Source of the DNA: Basidiobolus meristosporus CBS 931.73
Lineage: Eukaryota; Basidiobolomycota; Basidiobolomycetes; Basidiobolales; Basidiobolaceae
DNA: 64,000 nt
Assembly (NCBI GenBank): GCA_002104905.1
Contig: MCFE01000183.1
Span: 62,001 to 126,000 of the forward strand
Direction: 5' to 3'
The position numbers were made by a program, and so were the translations under genes. The first letter of the stretch is position 1; each line of letters begins with the position of its first letter. Below, in pieces: positions 20,370 through 32,489 of the stretch. Under the pieces are notes generated by a model, which saw nothing but the letters and a program-made list of their open reading frames with translations, made no database searches and had not been told where the DNA came from.

Positions 20370-22447
20370 ATGGAGCAACCTAAAAACCTCCCAGAACAGC
20401 TCTACTTGCGAACTGGCCCACCCACCACCGCCAGGGAGAGGAAGGTGGCCAAAACCGAGCCGGTAACCTCGCCGTTCAAAACCATCCGAAGAATCTCCTC
20501 TTTCACGATTCCCAGATCGAAGCCCCCACCGAAGCCTGTCCTGGCCGGAACTCACGGCACCAACAATTGCCCAGCCATACCTACCCCAGACAACTACAGG
20601 AAGCGCTCGCTACCCCTTGACGCCCGAGGGCTCGCCCGAGATGGCCAGCTTGGCTACAGCGGCCTAGGGCTTACAGAAAAGAAAAGCCGACTTGCCGGCA
20701 GTGTTGAGTTTCATCTTACTTCGGTTGTAGAAGACAACAGTCATGTGCTGGACCAGAATCTCAACATCACCCACGTGTCCATGAACAAAATCCTCCCCCA
20801 ACGCCCGAGCACGGTGACGCCTACTGGGCCCTCCACCAACACATCACCCATCATTATCTCCTCACAAACTCCGTCCCCGGAATGCAAAAGGCCCAAGTCC
20901 CTGAGCACTCTCAATGGGCTTAGGTTTACCCTGATGGACGCTTTCAAGAGAATCCAGTCGAGCTACAAGCCGGTGATCAAACAGACGCCCCTCAATCCTC
21001 GCACCGTCACCATCACCGGATCCCCACGGATGATTTGTTCCCGAGGCTCCCTCGTCATCGGAAGTAGCGAGAACTTCCTTCGGGTGACCCCGAGCAAGAA
21101 GCCCCTTCTTCCGGAGAGACAACCCACCCCTCAATTCGGGGTGTCCAGATTCCGGGTGGGAAGGCAGCTTGACCGACCCCATGGGGCCCGCCACAGGAGC
21201 TCTGCCGTCCCCTTTAGCTGCACCAAATGTCAGAAGAAGTACAAGACCTCCCGTGGCTACAAGAACCATCGATGCTCCCGCAAGACGGAGGACATGGTGG
21301 ACTGCGTCTGTGGACGCGACCGTTCGGACATCGGGACGATGATCTTCTGCGACATGTGCCGTAACTGGCTTCATCTCAAGTGCCTAGGCATCACCGAGGA
21401 TAATCTTCCGGAGCAGTATTTTTGCCCCAAGTGTGCCACTGCCGCACACGGGAAAAGCATCACCAGAGCTCCCGGCGCATCCAAAAAGCCATCGACCATG
21501 TCGGCCCTGGCGCCGTACCTGCTGCCATCCGACTTGACGACCGAGGATCCCCATGACCTGTACCAGAACACGCTACAACCCACCCATGGAGATTTGGCCA
21601 CCGATCCGTTCGACTCGGATGGTGAGCTTCCGGCGTTTGACGATACGGATGGGGTGGACCTGAGTTCCGGGACCGGGCAATACCCGTCGCTTCTATTCGA
21701 GAACGACGACGACATGTATATGCTGTTCTCGGATGTCCCGCCCTACGACGGCACAGACGCCCTATCGAGTGAGGTGAACGGGTTCGTGTCCGAGCCGTGC
21801 CTCGACTACGATGACACCTACCGAGTATGTGGCCATGTTCATTTCAATCGCGACCCCTGTACTAACCCATTCGCAGCAATTCGCATCTAAACCACAAACT
21901 GTGTACGATCAGGTCAGTCAATCGAACTCCATGTACAGCCTCAGCTCGATGGTAAGTAGGGGGAGGGATCGTTGTTCTCTGGCCCGTATCCGGTATTCAT
22001 CGAACTTCTTTAGGCAGCGGAGTTCATGTCTGATCCGTTCTCCGACATTCCTCAGTCGGACGATCCGCTTTCCAGCCACCAGATGTTCGAGACACCCGCG
22101 ATAGCCAGGTAAGGCGTTCGTGGCTGATACCCATCTGCATCACCCAACTAACGTTCCGTCGAAACACCAGTGCGCCCAACTTCTCCATCCCTCACAGCGA
22201 AGACCCTCAAACCCTCTTCGACTTCAACAGCGAGGACCCGAATCAGCTGTTCTCCTTCACCGACTCGTGCACGGACTTCTCAATGCTTCCGAGTGCGATC
22301 TCAGAAACCCTCGAATGGCCTGCGGATCCATTCAACATGGAATCAGTGTTTGGAGGTAGGTCCTTAGTCCAGTGTTACGTAGATTCGTCAGTGCACCCGC
22401 TAATCATCGTTTGTACAGATGTGATAGACGCGGACTACGTATCTTAG
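20370..22447 (+). CDS. PHD-finger protein with an extra C2HC finger
   Basis: Exons 20370-21824, 21877-21951, 22014-22108, 22171-22355 and 22419-22447 give 612 residues. The frame is kept at each GT..AG border, and CTAAC-like branch points precede the first and third acceptors. A C2HC finger (C284, C287, H300, C302) is followed directly by a PHD finger with the full C4-H-C3 set (C312, C314, C327, C330, H335, C338, C352, C355). PHD fingers read histone H3 tails, so a nuclear chromatin role is likely. The N-terminal half is basic, Ser/Pro-rich and looks disordered; the last ~200 residues are acidic and rich in Asp, Phe and Ser, like an activation region. I do not recognise a named orthologue. 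It could be a transcription regulator or a subunit of a histone-modifying complex. Confidence 0.85.
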
Positions 22448-22921
22448 TTGGCCGCTCACCCTCCAAAAACGATCTTTATTACCCAGCTACACCATCGGAC
22501 TGGCTCCGTATTGGGTCTGTACAGATACTCTCCACCATTCCATCCGTCCCTCCCTGAATCCAGCCACTCAACTCTGAGTACTATTGGCGAACGGGGCAAC
22601 TTGTAAGATAGCAACATCCCGGAGCGGGGTTGCCATGAAATACTATGTTTGTGTATATAGCCATATGAACGACCACCTCGAAAACCTTCCCTTCTCTACC
22701 TATTTATTACCCCACGCGGCACCCGCTACTCAAATCAAAACCGAATAAATGAACCCCCCCCCCCCACACACACACACGTTTTAGAGCCATTTGGTGTCTA
22801 CGCAATGAACAACGACAAGAAGCAACCCTTTTGTGCAGACGTGGATCCAAGGAAAAGCAGTGCGTTTATTATGCTTACGATCCAATGGGGGTTATGTACA
22901 AGGGCTTGTCCTTGTTGCCGT
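22448..22921. other. Intergenic region between convergent genes
   Basis: Holds the 3' ends of the PHD-finger gene and DCN1. AATAAA occurs at 22744-22749, followed by a C13 run at 22753-22765 and six AC dinucleotides. No gene is seen. Confidence 0.6.
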
Positions 22922-24225
22922 TTATACCTTCTGCTCTAGAGCATACTCCACAAACTAGCGAGGATGAGGTTAAGGTGAATCGGTACATCAGGTGACAACA
23001 TTTGGGCAAACTTACTTCGTCGATGAGAACTGGCCAAGCGCCTATGGAAAGCAAACGGGGATGAGTAAGGGCAGTGGGTATTTGGGGATTGGTGTACGGA
23101 CCTTCCATGTCGTGGCCACTGAAGTCGTTCGGGCAACTCTTGATGAAATCTAGAAACTATGACCACAGTTCAAAGGGGGGTTCTCGCAATGTAGGTCAAA
23201 TCCCGATACCAACCAGGTTCCACGTATCTCTGGAGATGGCCTTTCCATGCTTCTCCTGTAAGAATTGAATCCAGACATCGAGATGGGTATATTTTCCTTC
23301 GAGAAGGAGCTGCCACAGCAGAATGGCGATATCGAGTGCTATAGAACCCTCGTGCATTAGTGATGTGCAGGTCAATTCGAGTCATTCAAACCCCGTTACG
23401 TACGCAGACTCTTCTGGTTCTCGCTTCTACTGAATTTAAAGGTGAATTGATAGATCTGCTTGAATTTCTCCTCATCGTTCAGCTCCTCCCTCAGCGCAGG
23501 AAGGACGCTCTTCATCTTTTCCAAATTGTCGCACCTAGATGGGTCCCGGGTTATCTTCGGTCTCTCGCATGTGAGGAAGTACACTATCAGTTACCCCAGA
23601 GCTGCCCAACCGTCAACGAAGCCCTTTCTCTTGAACTCGCACATCCGTTCGGCGCCCAGGTGCCACGCCACTACCAACATCACCACATCGGTAGGATCTA
23701 CCTCGAGATCGTTGCATAACTTCTCTGTTCCTTCCACCAGAATGGCGTCTTCGTCGGGATCTTTTGGACCAAAGGGGATGGAAGGCAGTTAAAGTACGAC
23801 TCGCTTTACGTCAGTGTGGAACTCACGACGAAACAAACAACCCACCTTTATACCCCTCAAACACATCGCTGAGCTCTTGGTAGTTTATGGGGACGGAGTG
23901 ATGAGCCCCGTTGTCCTTGGAAGAGAAAGAATGGCCGAAATACCCATCGACGGCAAGCTGAACATTCCAGTTAAAGGCTTCGAGGGTCTCACGAGCAACC
24001 CTCTCACTGTTCGCCGAAAGAACCCGGAGAAAGAATGAATGAGTGTGTGGGTGGGTGAAAGGGAGAGCTGGTTCTGCTCTAGGTTACCTGGTATTCGTGA
24101 ACCCAACAAAGGTCTTTATCTTCTCGCTTTGCTGTGCTCTTCTGGTAAAATTCTACATGGGAGCAGGGGTTGGTAATGGTGGTGGGGATGGCGCCAATGG
24201 ACAGGGTAACAAATGAACCTACCAT
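22922..24225 (-). CDS. DCN1: DCN1, cullin neddylation E3 co-factor
   Basis: Eight exons on the minus strand: 24223-24225 (ATG only), 24088-24152, 23846-24006, 23595-23760, 23404-23534, 23210-23338, 23016-23149, 22922-22954; 273 residues (yeast 269, human DCUN1D1 259). The N-terminus is UBA-like (SEKIKTFVGFT...AFNWNVQLAVDGYF), followed by the PONY domain: YKDPDEDAILVEGTEKLC, FKQIYQFTFKFS, SRDTWNLVDFIK and the hallmark end GAWPVLIDEFVEYA. Family role: scaffold-type E3 that recruits Ubc12-NEDD8 and promotes cullin NEDD8 conjugation. The gene is divergent from RPS5, about 0.4 kb apart. The one-codon first exon is needed because no Met precedes the frame in exon 2; it is bordered by GTAGGT and CCCATGTAG. 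An unusual start, but phase and length all fit. Confidence 0.93.
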
Positions 24226-24604
24226 CACTATACGCGTGTGTCAACAGTGAAACGTGGACCTACGTTGAAGAGTGAAAAGTACTAGAAAGTTCACTATTTC
24301 TTGGATATCTTTGGAATTGATTTGATCTCGGTGAACCAAGGATCCTAGGCCATCGACTAATGAGATCCCCCTCTCTGCATCGACAGTGTGCCTTTCTTAA
24401 TTCATCCAGGAATGGTGCGGATCCGCATCCGGGGAATAAAATGAGGGAAATCCTCATCAGAAATATCGGAATTCGCTCCAGCGTCAGATCGCTTGGTCAG
24501 CGCCGCTGTGATTGGCCGTGGGTGCCAGCTCGAAATGAACAAAATTCACCGCGTAGCAGCGGGAGAACGGTCTTTTCTGTCGGTTGTCATCCTTCAGTAC
24601 TACG
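24226..24604. promoter_or_regulatory. Divergent promoter region DCN1/RPS5
   Basis: About 380 bases between the DCN1 start codon and the inferred RPS5 5' leader, with no frame of its own. Both genes must use it for transcription start. I see no clear TATA box, which fits housekeeping genes. Confidence 0.5.
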
Positions 24605-24719
24605 GTTAGTTCGAGTGGGTTTGAGGTCGCCGGAGATGGCGACATCGGACTGTTTCCGTTTCCATCCATCCACGGATGTGTGCTAACTTTCGTTGGTTCT
24701 TTCTCAGGGGAAACAGAAC

Positions 24720-25443
24720 ATGGCTCTTCCTGCTGAAATCACTGCCGAGGCTCAAGGCATCCAACTTTTCAACAAGTGGTCCTATGAAGACCTCGAGATC
24801 AAGGACATCTCCTTGACCGACTACCTCCAAATCAGAGCTCCTGTCTACTTGCCCCACACCGCCGGTAGATATGCTACCAAGAAGTTCAGAAAGGCCCAAG
24901 TACGTAGGTCGAATTGCTTGGGGCTGCGTGGATGATACTAACCGTTTGTGCTTTGCTAGTGCCCCATCGTTGAACGCCTCACCAACTCTCTTATGATGCA
25001 CGGCCGTAACAACGGAAAGAAGCTCATGGCTGTCCGTATCGTCAAGCACGCTTTCGAGATCATCAACCTTCTTACCGATCAAAACCCTCTTCAAGTCCTC
25101 ATTGATGCCATCATCAACTCCGGACCCCGCGAAGACTCCACCCGCATCGGTAGCTCTGGTACTGTTCGTAGACAAGCCGTTGATGTTTCTCCCTTGAGAA
25201 GAGTCAACCAAGCCATCCACCTTTTGACCACTGGTACTCGTGAGTCTGCCTTCAGAAATGTCAAGACCATTGCTGAATGCTTGGCTGATGAGCTCATCAA
25301 CGCCGCCAAGGGCTCCTCCAACAGTTACGCCATCAAGAAGAAGGACGAATTGGAGCGTGTCGCCAAGAGTAAGTCCCATCCCATGGTCCATGGACCGAGC
25401 AGCGACTGTGTACTAACCGATTTCCTCTTCAGGCAACCGTTAA
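24720..25443 (+). CDS. RPS5: 40S ribosomal protein S5 (uS7)
   Basis: Exons 24720-24899, 24960-25368 and 25433-25443 give 199 residues. The sequence from [19 protein letters not shown] through [37 protein letters not shown] and [13 protein letters not shown] to [11 protein letters not shown] is near-identical to eukaryotic uS7. It binds 18S rRNA in the 40S head near the E site. The last exon carries only the end of SNR and the stop, with a TACTAAC branch point in the intron before it. A 5'-leader intron is likely at 24605-24707 (GGTTAGT ... TGCTAAC ... TTTCTCAG), which puts the first ATG of the mature leader at 24720. The N-terminus is short, as in animals rather than yeast. Confidence 0.97.
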
Positions 25444-25618
25444 TTCTTGCGCCACCTTTTCGAGTTACTTGCTCATACTTTACACCGTCTTTGGATGAAG
25501 TAGAGCGTTATTTGACTCGGCATCACTTTAATAAACTCCTAAAAACCATACGGTCAGGCGTGTTTGTGGAGCGTTCGTCGCATTTGTAAAGAATGGATTT
25601 ATTGCTTTTGCACTGTGC

Positions 25619-28600
25619 TCATTTCTGGTTCAAAACTGAATAGCCTCTAGGCCCGTTGAGTCTTGATTGGGGCCTGGACTGGATTAGGGTGCGCGATGAT
25701 GCTGCTTGGGAGGTGCGGTTGGAGGGAGAGGAGTAGAACTGGTAGGGTGCAGTCCAGGAGGGTGCCCGATGATACAGCTGCCCGTGCATTGGACTGGGTG
25801 TGGAGTAGCGTGCATTTGGATGCGGCATATGTCCGAATTGATGGTAGCTGTAGGATGGGATGGAATAGACGGGGTTCATGCCAAATGAACGCGAGGCCTG
25901 TACCCGTGGGATATATGTCTGGCGTGCCTGGTGGTGAGGTTGATATCCAAGCGGGGAGACGGAGAGCGGCATAGAGTAATGGGAGAACTGTGGATGATAC
26001 AGGTCCATGGGATCGCTCATTGGTGGTATCGCGGTGGAGACGAATGTAGGGGCCCCGGTGCTGCCATTCTGATATGGACGAGGGCCACAGAGCTGGCTAT
26101 AGCGAAGCTTGCCTTGGTCGGTCATGTGGTCGCCCTCGCTGTGGTGTCTTTTCTGAAGCGACTTGTATTTGCTTGAGCCATCCAGCTCGCGGGCTTGATT
26201 CGGCATATAACGATGAGTGGGTTCGGCTGTGTATCTTATTGGCTCAACCACGACATCCTCGATGATCTCGTTCTCGTTGATTACGCTGAGCTCTCTACTC
26301 AGATTTGGTCCGTCGAGTCTGCCGTGCTTATAGTAGTGTGCATCGGAACCTGGTCTCAGAGTCTCAACCTCGTCGCTCGTGGAGCCACGTTTCTCAGTGC
26401 TCCATTCGTGCCAATGCTTGGTTGGGATATCGCCGGGGTCGAACTGCTCTACGTCTCTGCCGTGTTCGTCGCCACTGCTCAGACCGTCTATCTTTCTCGT
26501 GGTTCCCCAAGAGAAATCGTCGAAATGCCAGAACGCATATATGGGAAGGACAAAATTCCATATCGGCATGGCCAATATAAACACCACCATCCAGAGAACA
26601 TACCCCATCTTTCTGGTGGTCACGGCGATTAGTAGGCTCTGGAGGAAGAATACGATGCACATGAACAGTAGTGGCAGCCAGACATCGGCCCCAGTGAATG
26701 CAGCCAGGATCAGAAAGCAGAAGAAGACAAACGAGGCCGGCATGATGACCGTTCCGACTAGCTCCAGGAGGATCACGAACTGCATGGAGCAGCAAAAAAT
26801 CCCACATAGTTGTGGAACCAGGATCAGCTCCAGTAGATTGTGGATGGTGGAGTTGATCCAACGTCGACGCTGGCTCAGAAGCACTCGGAATTCATCTGGA
26901 ACCACCGTCTTGCAGATGGCTTTTGGCACGTATATCATCTTCCGCTTGGGAAAGGTACGGATCATCAGGGTCGTGAGGTAACGATCCTCTCCTAATAACA
27001 ACAGGTTTTTCTGGTGAAGCGTGGAGACATGGTTGGAGGAATACAGTGCCACGATCTCTGGATTGGCAAGCACCGGCACTGAGTAATCGCTACACTTCGG
27101 TGCCTTGATTCGATACATGCAAAAGCAGCCAGGTAGGCAGGTGACTCCACCAAATATCGATTCGAAAGCCTTCCCCAGATGATGCGAGATGTAGTACTCG
27201 TACACCTTGAATCGGGAATTGGTAGCTGTTAAGGACTGTCTGCGTAAAGAGCATGTAGACGCGTACTGTACCTGAATCATGGTCACCCAAGTTTGTTTCT
27301 TGTTTGCTACTTTGGTCTCTCCACAAAGCCCCATCACATTCGAATCTCGTTCCATCGCAGCCACCATCCGGCTGACACTGTCCTCCTCAACCAGAGTATC
27401 CGCATCTACCATCAGGACCATCTCGAATTGATCAGGTGTGAAACTCATCAGAATCCTGACTTTCTCGAACAATTCGTACTCTAGTGGATTCATCTTCTCA
27501 TTCAGACATATCTTGCTTAACCATCGCATCAGGATCAACTGCGAATCTCTCTTTCCGCGGTTTCCGGCCCTAGAAGTGGTTCTTTCGTTCGGGGTTCCGC
27601 ACTTGACCACCACCAATATTGGCACCCGATGCTCCTGGCAGCGGTAGAAGCCAGTGTACACCTGTGCCATGTTATGCTGTCGGGCACCGTCTCCTACCGC
27701 AATATAGGAAGCAGGCTCGGGAATTGCCGCGGCCGAGTCTAGCGGCTCTATGATGTCCAAAACGATGTTGGGAGTAGATTTGTCGTTCCCAGAGCCTATG
27801 ATATCCCCGTCGCATATCACGAAGAGCAGCTTGCTTTCATCCTCGTAACTGGTCAAGGCCAGCGAGTCCAAAGTCGTCCGTATCGAGTGTTCTCCCTCGG
27901 AGTAGCACGTGACAAGCAGGATAATGGGCTTGATTGGATCGGAGGGATTGGCCTTCTTTGAGATCTTCCCTAGCTTTTTGGACAAAAACCAGTCGAAGGC
28001 CACTGCCGAGGCAAATTTGATTAAGATGATACCCACGAGGATAACGCTGGACACCACAATCAGCAGGTTGGAGGCGAAGCAGCCGGTACTTGACCCCTCC
28101 ACCATCCCAACCATCAGCTGGTCTTCGAAGCAGGGAATCATGTTTTTCAAACCACGATCTCTCATGATGTCTCTGGTGGCGTCTCTTCCTATCAGCTTCA
28201 ACAACTTCGAGGTGAACTGGGCATCTCCCAGATAGGTTTCGTTATTGTACAGGTAAAGTTCGAGAGAGAAAACCTTGTCGTTGTACACGAATAGCTTTCT
28301 CTCTTTCTCCTGGATGGACTCCCAGGAGAAGGCGACGAAGTTCTGTATACTTAGGGACTCCAAGGTTTTTCGGGAGATCGGACTATTGTGGCAATGGTAG
28401 CGCTTGTCCATCCCTTCGAACGCACAACTAGGTCTCAGTGGCCACTTCCGGCACTTGGAGGCAAACTTGTCAATCGGAAAGAACTCACTAATATCATGCC
28501 CCAACAAGGGGTTGATCACCGAGGCCAGATCTTCGTCTTGGAAAGGAAGGATGGGCCTGTGGTAGCCAAAGCGGAAGTAGTCTCTGACATTATAGAGCCT

Positions 28601-30365
28601 GCCCCGAACGATCATAAGCTGCATTCCTTTGCCCTCAAACCCATATTTGTGGGCCACATCCTCGGCAAAGATGGGCGGGCTCTGGCGACAAACGACCGCT
28701 GAAAAGGTGAAAGTTAGGAAGCCAAAGAAGGCGGAGATCAGCAGAATTATTATACATAGGGAGACTTTTTCTCTCCAAGCTTGGCGCACATCCGAGTCGG
28801 TCAACTTCCCGCAATCAGCCAAACAGTGGTTTACACAGCAGCAGGTTAGAAGCTTCGAGGCAATCTCCCAGAGCCTTCTAGAATCGGACGGCTCCTCCTG
28901 GCTTCCCGCTATAGAAGGGTTGGTCATCATGCGGGGATGTGGCGGTGATCGCCGACGTTGAAACTCCGGCTCAATCAGTGGCTGGTGATTGTCGTACGAG
29001 GAACGCGATTGTCGCCGGTCAAGCTTGATTTGGAAGGGAGACTTGACATTCCAGCCGGACTTCTCGTTGGAGAAGCTTTCCCACTGGCTTTGCTCCCAGG
29101 AGCTCTCGTCCAAAGATTTGATGGATCTCGTAAAAGTTGACGTCGCAGGCCTTTGGTCGGCGATATGGAATTCGGATGACGCCTGTTTCCCGGAGCCTAG
29201 CCGGTAATTGTGGGATCTGATGTATTTGGTAGACAAGTTGGATCCCCGTGAGCTTCGGTGGCCGGTGAGAGTGATAGAGGAGACCGGGGAGCTCCTCGCG
29301 GTGCTAGGCTGCTCACTAATCGTGCTTGGGAACGGAGACAGAGTCGAGCTTCCAAGCTCTCTCGATAAGATTCGCGACTTCGGGCGAACGCTGAAGGGGA
29401 TTGGTGCGGGGATGGTAGGCCTTTTGCTGGGTACATTGGGGATTTCACAGTCGGCCAAGATCCGCACAATTGCCAAGCGGCTAGCATCCCGAGCCAGATC
29501 CTCTGCATTCTTGCCGTTATCGGTGGTAAGTGTGACGTCTGCGCCGTATTCCACGAGCTTTTGCACGACTGAAACCTTGCCTGCATGGGCCGCCAGCATC
29601 AGAGCTGACCAGCCGAACTAAGAAGTGGCAAATGTTAGGTGGTGCTAACCCCGATGGCCCAATCAGACACGAAGCACAAACCTTGTCCACACAGTCCACC
29701 TCGGCCCCCCGCTCCAGGAGCGCCTCCACCGTATCTTCGTAGCCCTCAAAGCTCGCGAAGCTTAAAGCGGTTTTCTGGGTGATGTCCCGATGATTGATGT
29801 TTGCATGGCCGATGCCCACTAAGAAGCAGCACAGCGACGCGTGGCCGTTGTAGGCGGCAATGATCAGCGGAGTGCTCAGCTCCTGGATAGAAACGGTAGA
29901 TTAGCCCCCTACCATCGGCCCCAACTAGTAGAAATACAACCTTACCCTGTTCTCAGCATCAGCATTGGCGCCGGCTTTGATCAACTGTTCGGCGGCCTCG
30001 CTAGCACCCGCCGCACAAGCTTTGTACAACGCAGTATTTCCTTCATTGTCTTTCTTGGAGATAGAATAAGTGAGCTGCATCCAGGGCATGGGGTTGTTAC
30101 ACGTCTAGAAGAAAACCAAACCTCTTAGCTCCAAGTCAACAGTGGGGTGGCTCGCAAGGAACTTCAACACCTTGATCCGATTTCGGAAAGCTGCCACCAT
30201 GAGAGGAGCACGACCATCCTCATCACGGATGTAGTTCAGGTCAAACTGCTTTTGGTTAAATATCTCACAAACTCTATCTACATCGTCTTGATTTATTGCC
30301 TGGAAGAACTCCACCACTGGGTCCGAAGAGGGGGAAATGCTATACCATGTCGGTATGCGGGACAT
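25619..30365 (-). CDS. Class IV chitin synthase with N-terminal ankyrin repeats
   Basis: Exons 30122-30365, 29946-30049, 29682-29882, 27272-29617 and 25619-27205 give 1493 residues. Residues about 15-235 are ankyrin repeats (DEDGRAPLMVAAFRNR, DNEGNTALYKACAAG, LSTPLIIAAYNGH, QKTALSFASFEGYEDTVEAL, GWSALMLAAHAGK). A Ser/Arg-rich linker follows, then a membrane segment (~470-492), a cytochrome b5-like stretch (~515-570), a second membrane segment (~698-728), and the GT2 core: CDGDIIGSGND, LMVDADT, GEDRYLTTLM and catalytic QRRRW, then more membrane segments and a cytosolic Pro/Tyr-rich tail. It polymerises UDP-GlcNAc into chitin at the plasma membrane; the core is Chs3/ChsD-like. A TTG-started longer frame exists, but ATG at 30365 is the first Met. 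The last intron (66 bases) is in frame and stop-free and easy to miss. Confidence 0.92.
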
Positions 30366-31329
30366 GGGAAAACTCAAACCAAAGGATAAATAGGGTTGGT
30401 TTTTATAAATATACAGCCTAGGATGGCAATGGTGGTATCAAATGAAATGTCCATAGAGGAGCGACGCTTATTTATGGCCCGCTTGGAAGCTCGCCATGAA
30501 GTGCGGAACTTTGCGATACAATGGCCTCGGGTTGGAAAGTAAACTCCGGCGCCCGAGTTCCACTGGAGCTGTATGGCAGGGCATGGTAAACGATCATTCG
30601 GCCCGGAATAAATGAATCCCCTCCGTGTCCTGGGTGCATATGTTGTAATTTGTCTTGAATGCGAGATGAAGGAAATTTCCCTGGGCATTTGATTGCAGCG
30701 GAGATCGCTACTTCGAAGGGAGCATCGATGTGTGCATGCCGACGCCGCCGCCATACAATGGTTTGTCGGTGTCGAGCTAGCATTGGTCTGAGGCGTCTGG
30801 TAGAACAGACTGCGCCCATTGCTACGAGACATCAGGCTGTGGAAAACATGGCAGGGATACGCGGCTGCATCGGACACTTCAAGGACCATTCCTATTCCAG
30901 ACCTCACTGATGAGCGCACTTATCAACCACGCATCAACCACTGTGATAGCAGCGATGAGCAGTAATGCGTACATATTGTTGAAATAGAAATCATCAGTAG
31001 CAATTTTGTCTAAATTATTAATGTTGTGGATGCTTCGTAGCACCAATTTTGGGCCTCGTATTAGACCTCAATGGATCGAAGAGATCAAATGGCTACGGCC
31101 TGGTTACTGCGAGAACTTCGATTCGATTTAATTAAAACCAGTCAGCCTTGGACTTATTTGGAAAGCCATCTGAAGAATTTAACTCTGTGGAAAGGTTCTT
31201 CGCTGATTCGATATAAACGGTTGACCAGCTCCTTGGTAGGTGGAAGCTCCACTTGGTTAGACCGGCGATTACCACACACTTGTAGCCGCACAGCGTACTC
31301 CACAACTCACTCTGAAATACCTCTCCAAC
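30366..31329. other. Divergent intergenic region
   Basis: Promoter space for the ankyrin-chitin synthase (minus; TATTTATCC just upstream of its start) and the cyclin (plus). Open frames of up to 181 codons on the minus strand show no family resemblance and are probably chance. Confidence 0.45.
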
Positions 31330-32185
31330 ATGCACTGTGCTGGCTCAGCTTTTGGAGATGCCGAAACACTCATTGGTACGTATTTTCTTGACCAAGCCCT
31401 TATAAGCCGGCTAATAGCTGAGTTATGTCTCTGTAGATGCAGCGGAATATGTTGTCGACAGGGTCTGGCGTCCCTTCAACTCAGTCTCAGATTCAAATCG
31501 CTTGGATTTGCGAGAATTTGTCCGAGAAACGGTCAACGCTTCGCAAACAGCCCATTCAACAACGATCCTCTCACTCTATTATATGTACAAGCTGCGCGGA
31601 GCTGTCCATAAGATGATGTTCGGCCGAGAGTATACACCGTTAGAGGCCAGCGGCTGGAAGGGGATGCACAATATCACGTCCCCATTTGACGAAGATGGAT
31701 TTGAGCAACAGGCTTCATTGGAACCCAATGCCCAGCAGCGGCTGTACTTCGCAAAGAATACTTTTGTTGGCGCACTGATAGTGGCCTCGAAATACCATCA
31801 AGAAAACAACCCTTTCAATATGGATTGGGCGCGTTACACAAGCTCCACTTTGGCACAGGTCAACGATTTGGAAATGGAATTTCTTGACTGCATCCAGTAT
31901 GATCTTCACGTGTCCAAGGAGGAATATGAGCTATGGACCGTCGAGCTCTGGCGAGAGGTCCAAGAGGCCGTGCGCAGTAAATGGAGGGCTCACAAGCGCG
32001 CCTCTACTGGGAAGGCAAAGTCATCAGCGAGGCACCATCATCATGTGAGCAATCCTTACACAAGTAGCCTCCGCTTCGACTCTAGAAGGCATGACCAACA
32101 CGCCTCCAGCAACGAGGAACGTGAGCTCATTATCCCGATCGAACGAGCGGTTTCTGCTCAAATCAGGCACTTTGTCAGGGACTAG
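31330..32185 (+). CDS. Pho85-type (PCL-like) cyclin, long form
   Basis: Exons 31330-31375 and 31437-32185 give 264 residues. The cyclin box runs from about residue 15 to 160: VVDRVWRPFNS, FVRETVNASQTAHSTTIL, LYYMYKLR, then FAKNTFVGALIVASKYHQ and LAQVNDLEMEFLDCIQYDLHV, the usual PCL arrangement (A/L-I-LASKY and E-x-x-FL). About 50 extra residues (GREYTPLEASGWKG...) separate the two halves. The tail is basic and His-rich. PCL cyclins activate Pho85/CDK5-type kinases in cell cycle, polarity or nutrient control; which of these is not visible. A second, shorter cyclin of the same type lies 10 kb away. Confidence 0.85.
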
Positions 32186-32489
32186 GCTGGGGCCGACACC
32201 CCACGGAGCTGGACTGCACCCTCTTCTCTGTACACATACGATTGTCTGCTCCACTGTACTCTTGTATATACATGTTTGAAATAAATGCTGAATGGAGATT
32301 CTCGTCGGTTTGATTCTGATTTTTAGTAATGCCAAATCCCACCATCTTGTATTTGTAAGCCAAGATCAATCTCTGGTGAGAAATGATCAATGCTGATAAT
32401 CATGTGTCACATGACGATGCGCAACATGTGTGGTTCGTTTGGTCTCCCCTTCGCTCATTGTCCTCTACTCTGAGGAGTGCTACTTCCCA
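32186..32489. other. Intergenic, cyclin to PEX10
   Basis: Contains the cyclin 3' end (AAATAAATGC near 32280) and the PEX10 promoter. No gene seen. Confidence 0.5.

Noticed and set aside
20862..21374. 170-codon minus-strand frame inside the PHD-finger gene
   Set aside because: It overlaps the well-supported PHD exon on the opposite strand and shows no domain.
22753..22777. C13 plus AC6 tract as a regulatory element
   Set aside because: A simple microsatellite behind a poly(A) signal. Nothing points to a function, and the run length may be affected by sequencing error.
24606..25391. 261-codon minus-strand frame opposite RPS5
   Set aside because: It is the antisense shadow of the highly conserved RPS5 exons; its reading comes from RPS5 codon bias.
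30374..30919. 181-codon minus-strand frame between the ankyrin-chitin synthase and the cyclin
   Set aside because: No domain, mixed low-complexity composition, and it runs up to the promoter of the chitin synthase. Better explained as chance in GC-richer DNA.
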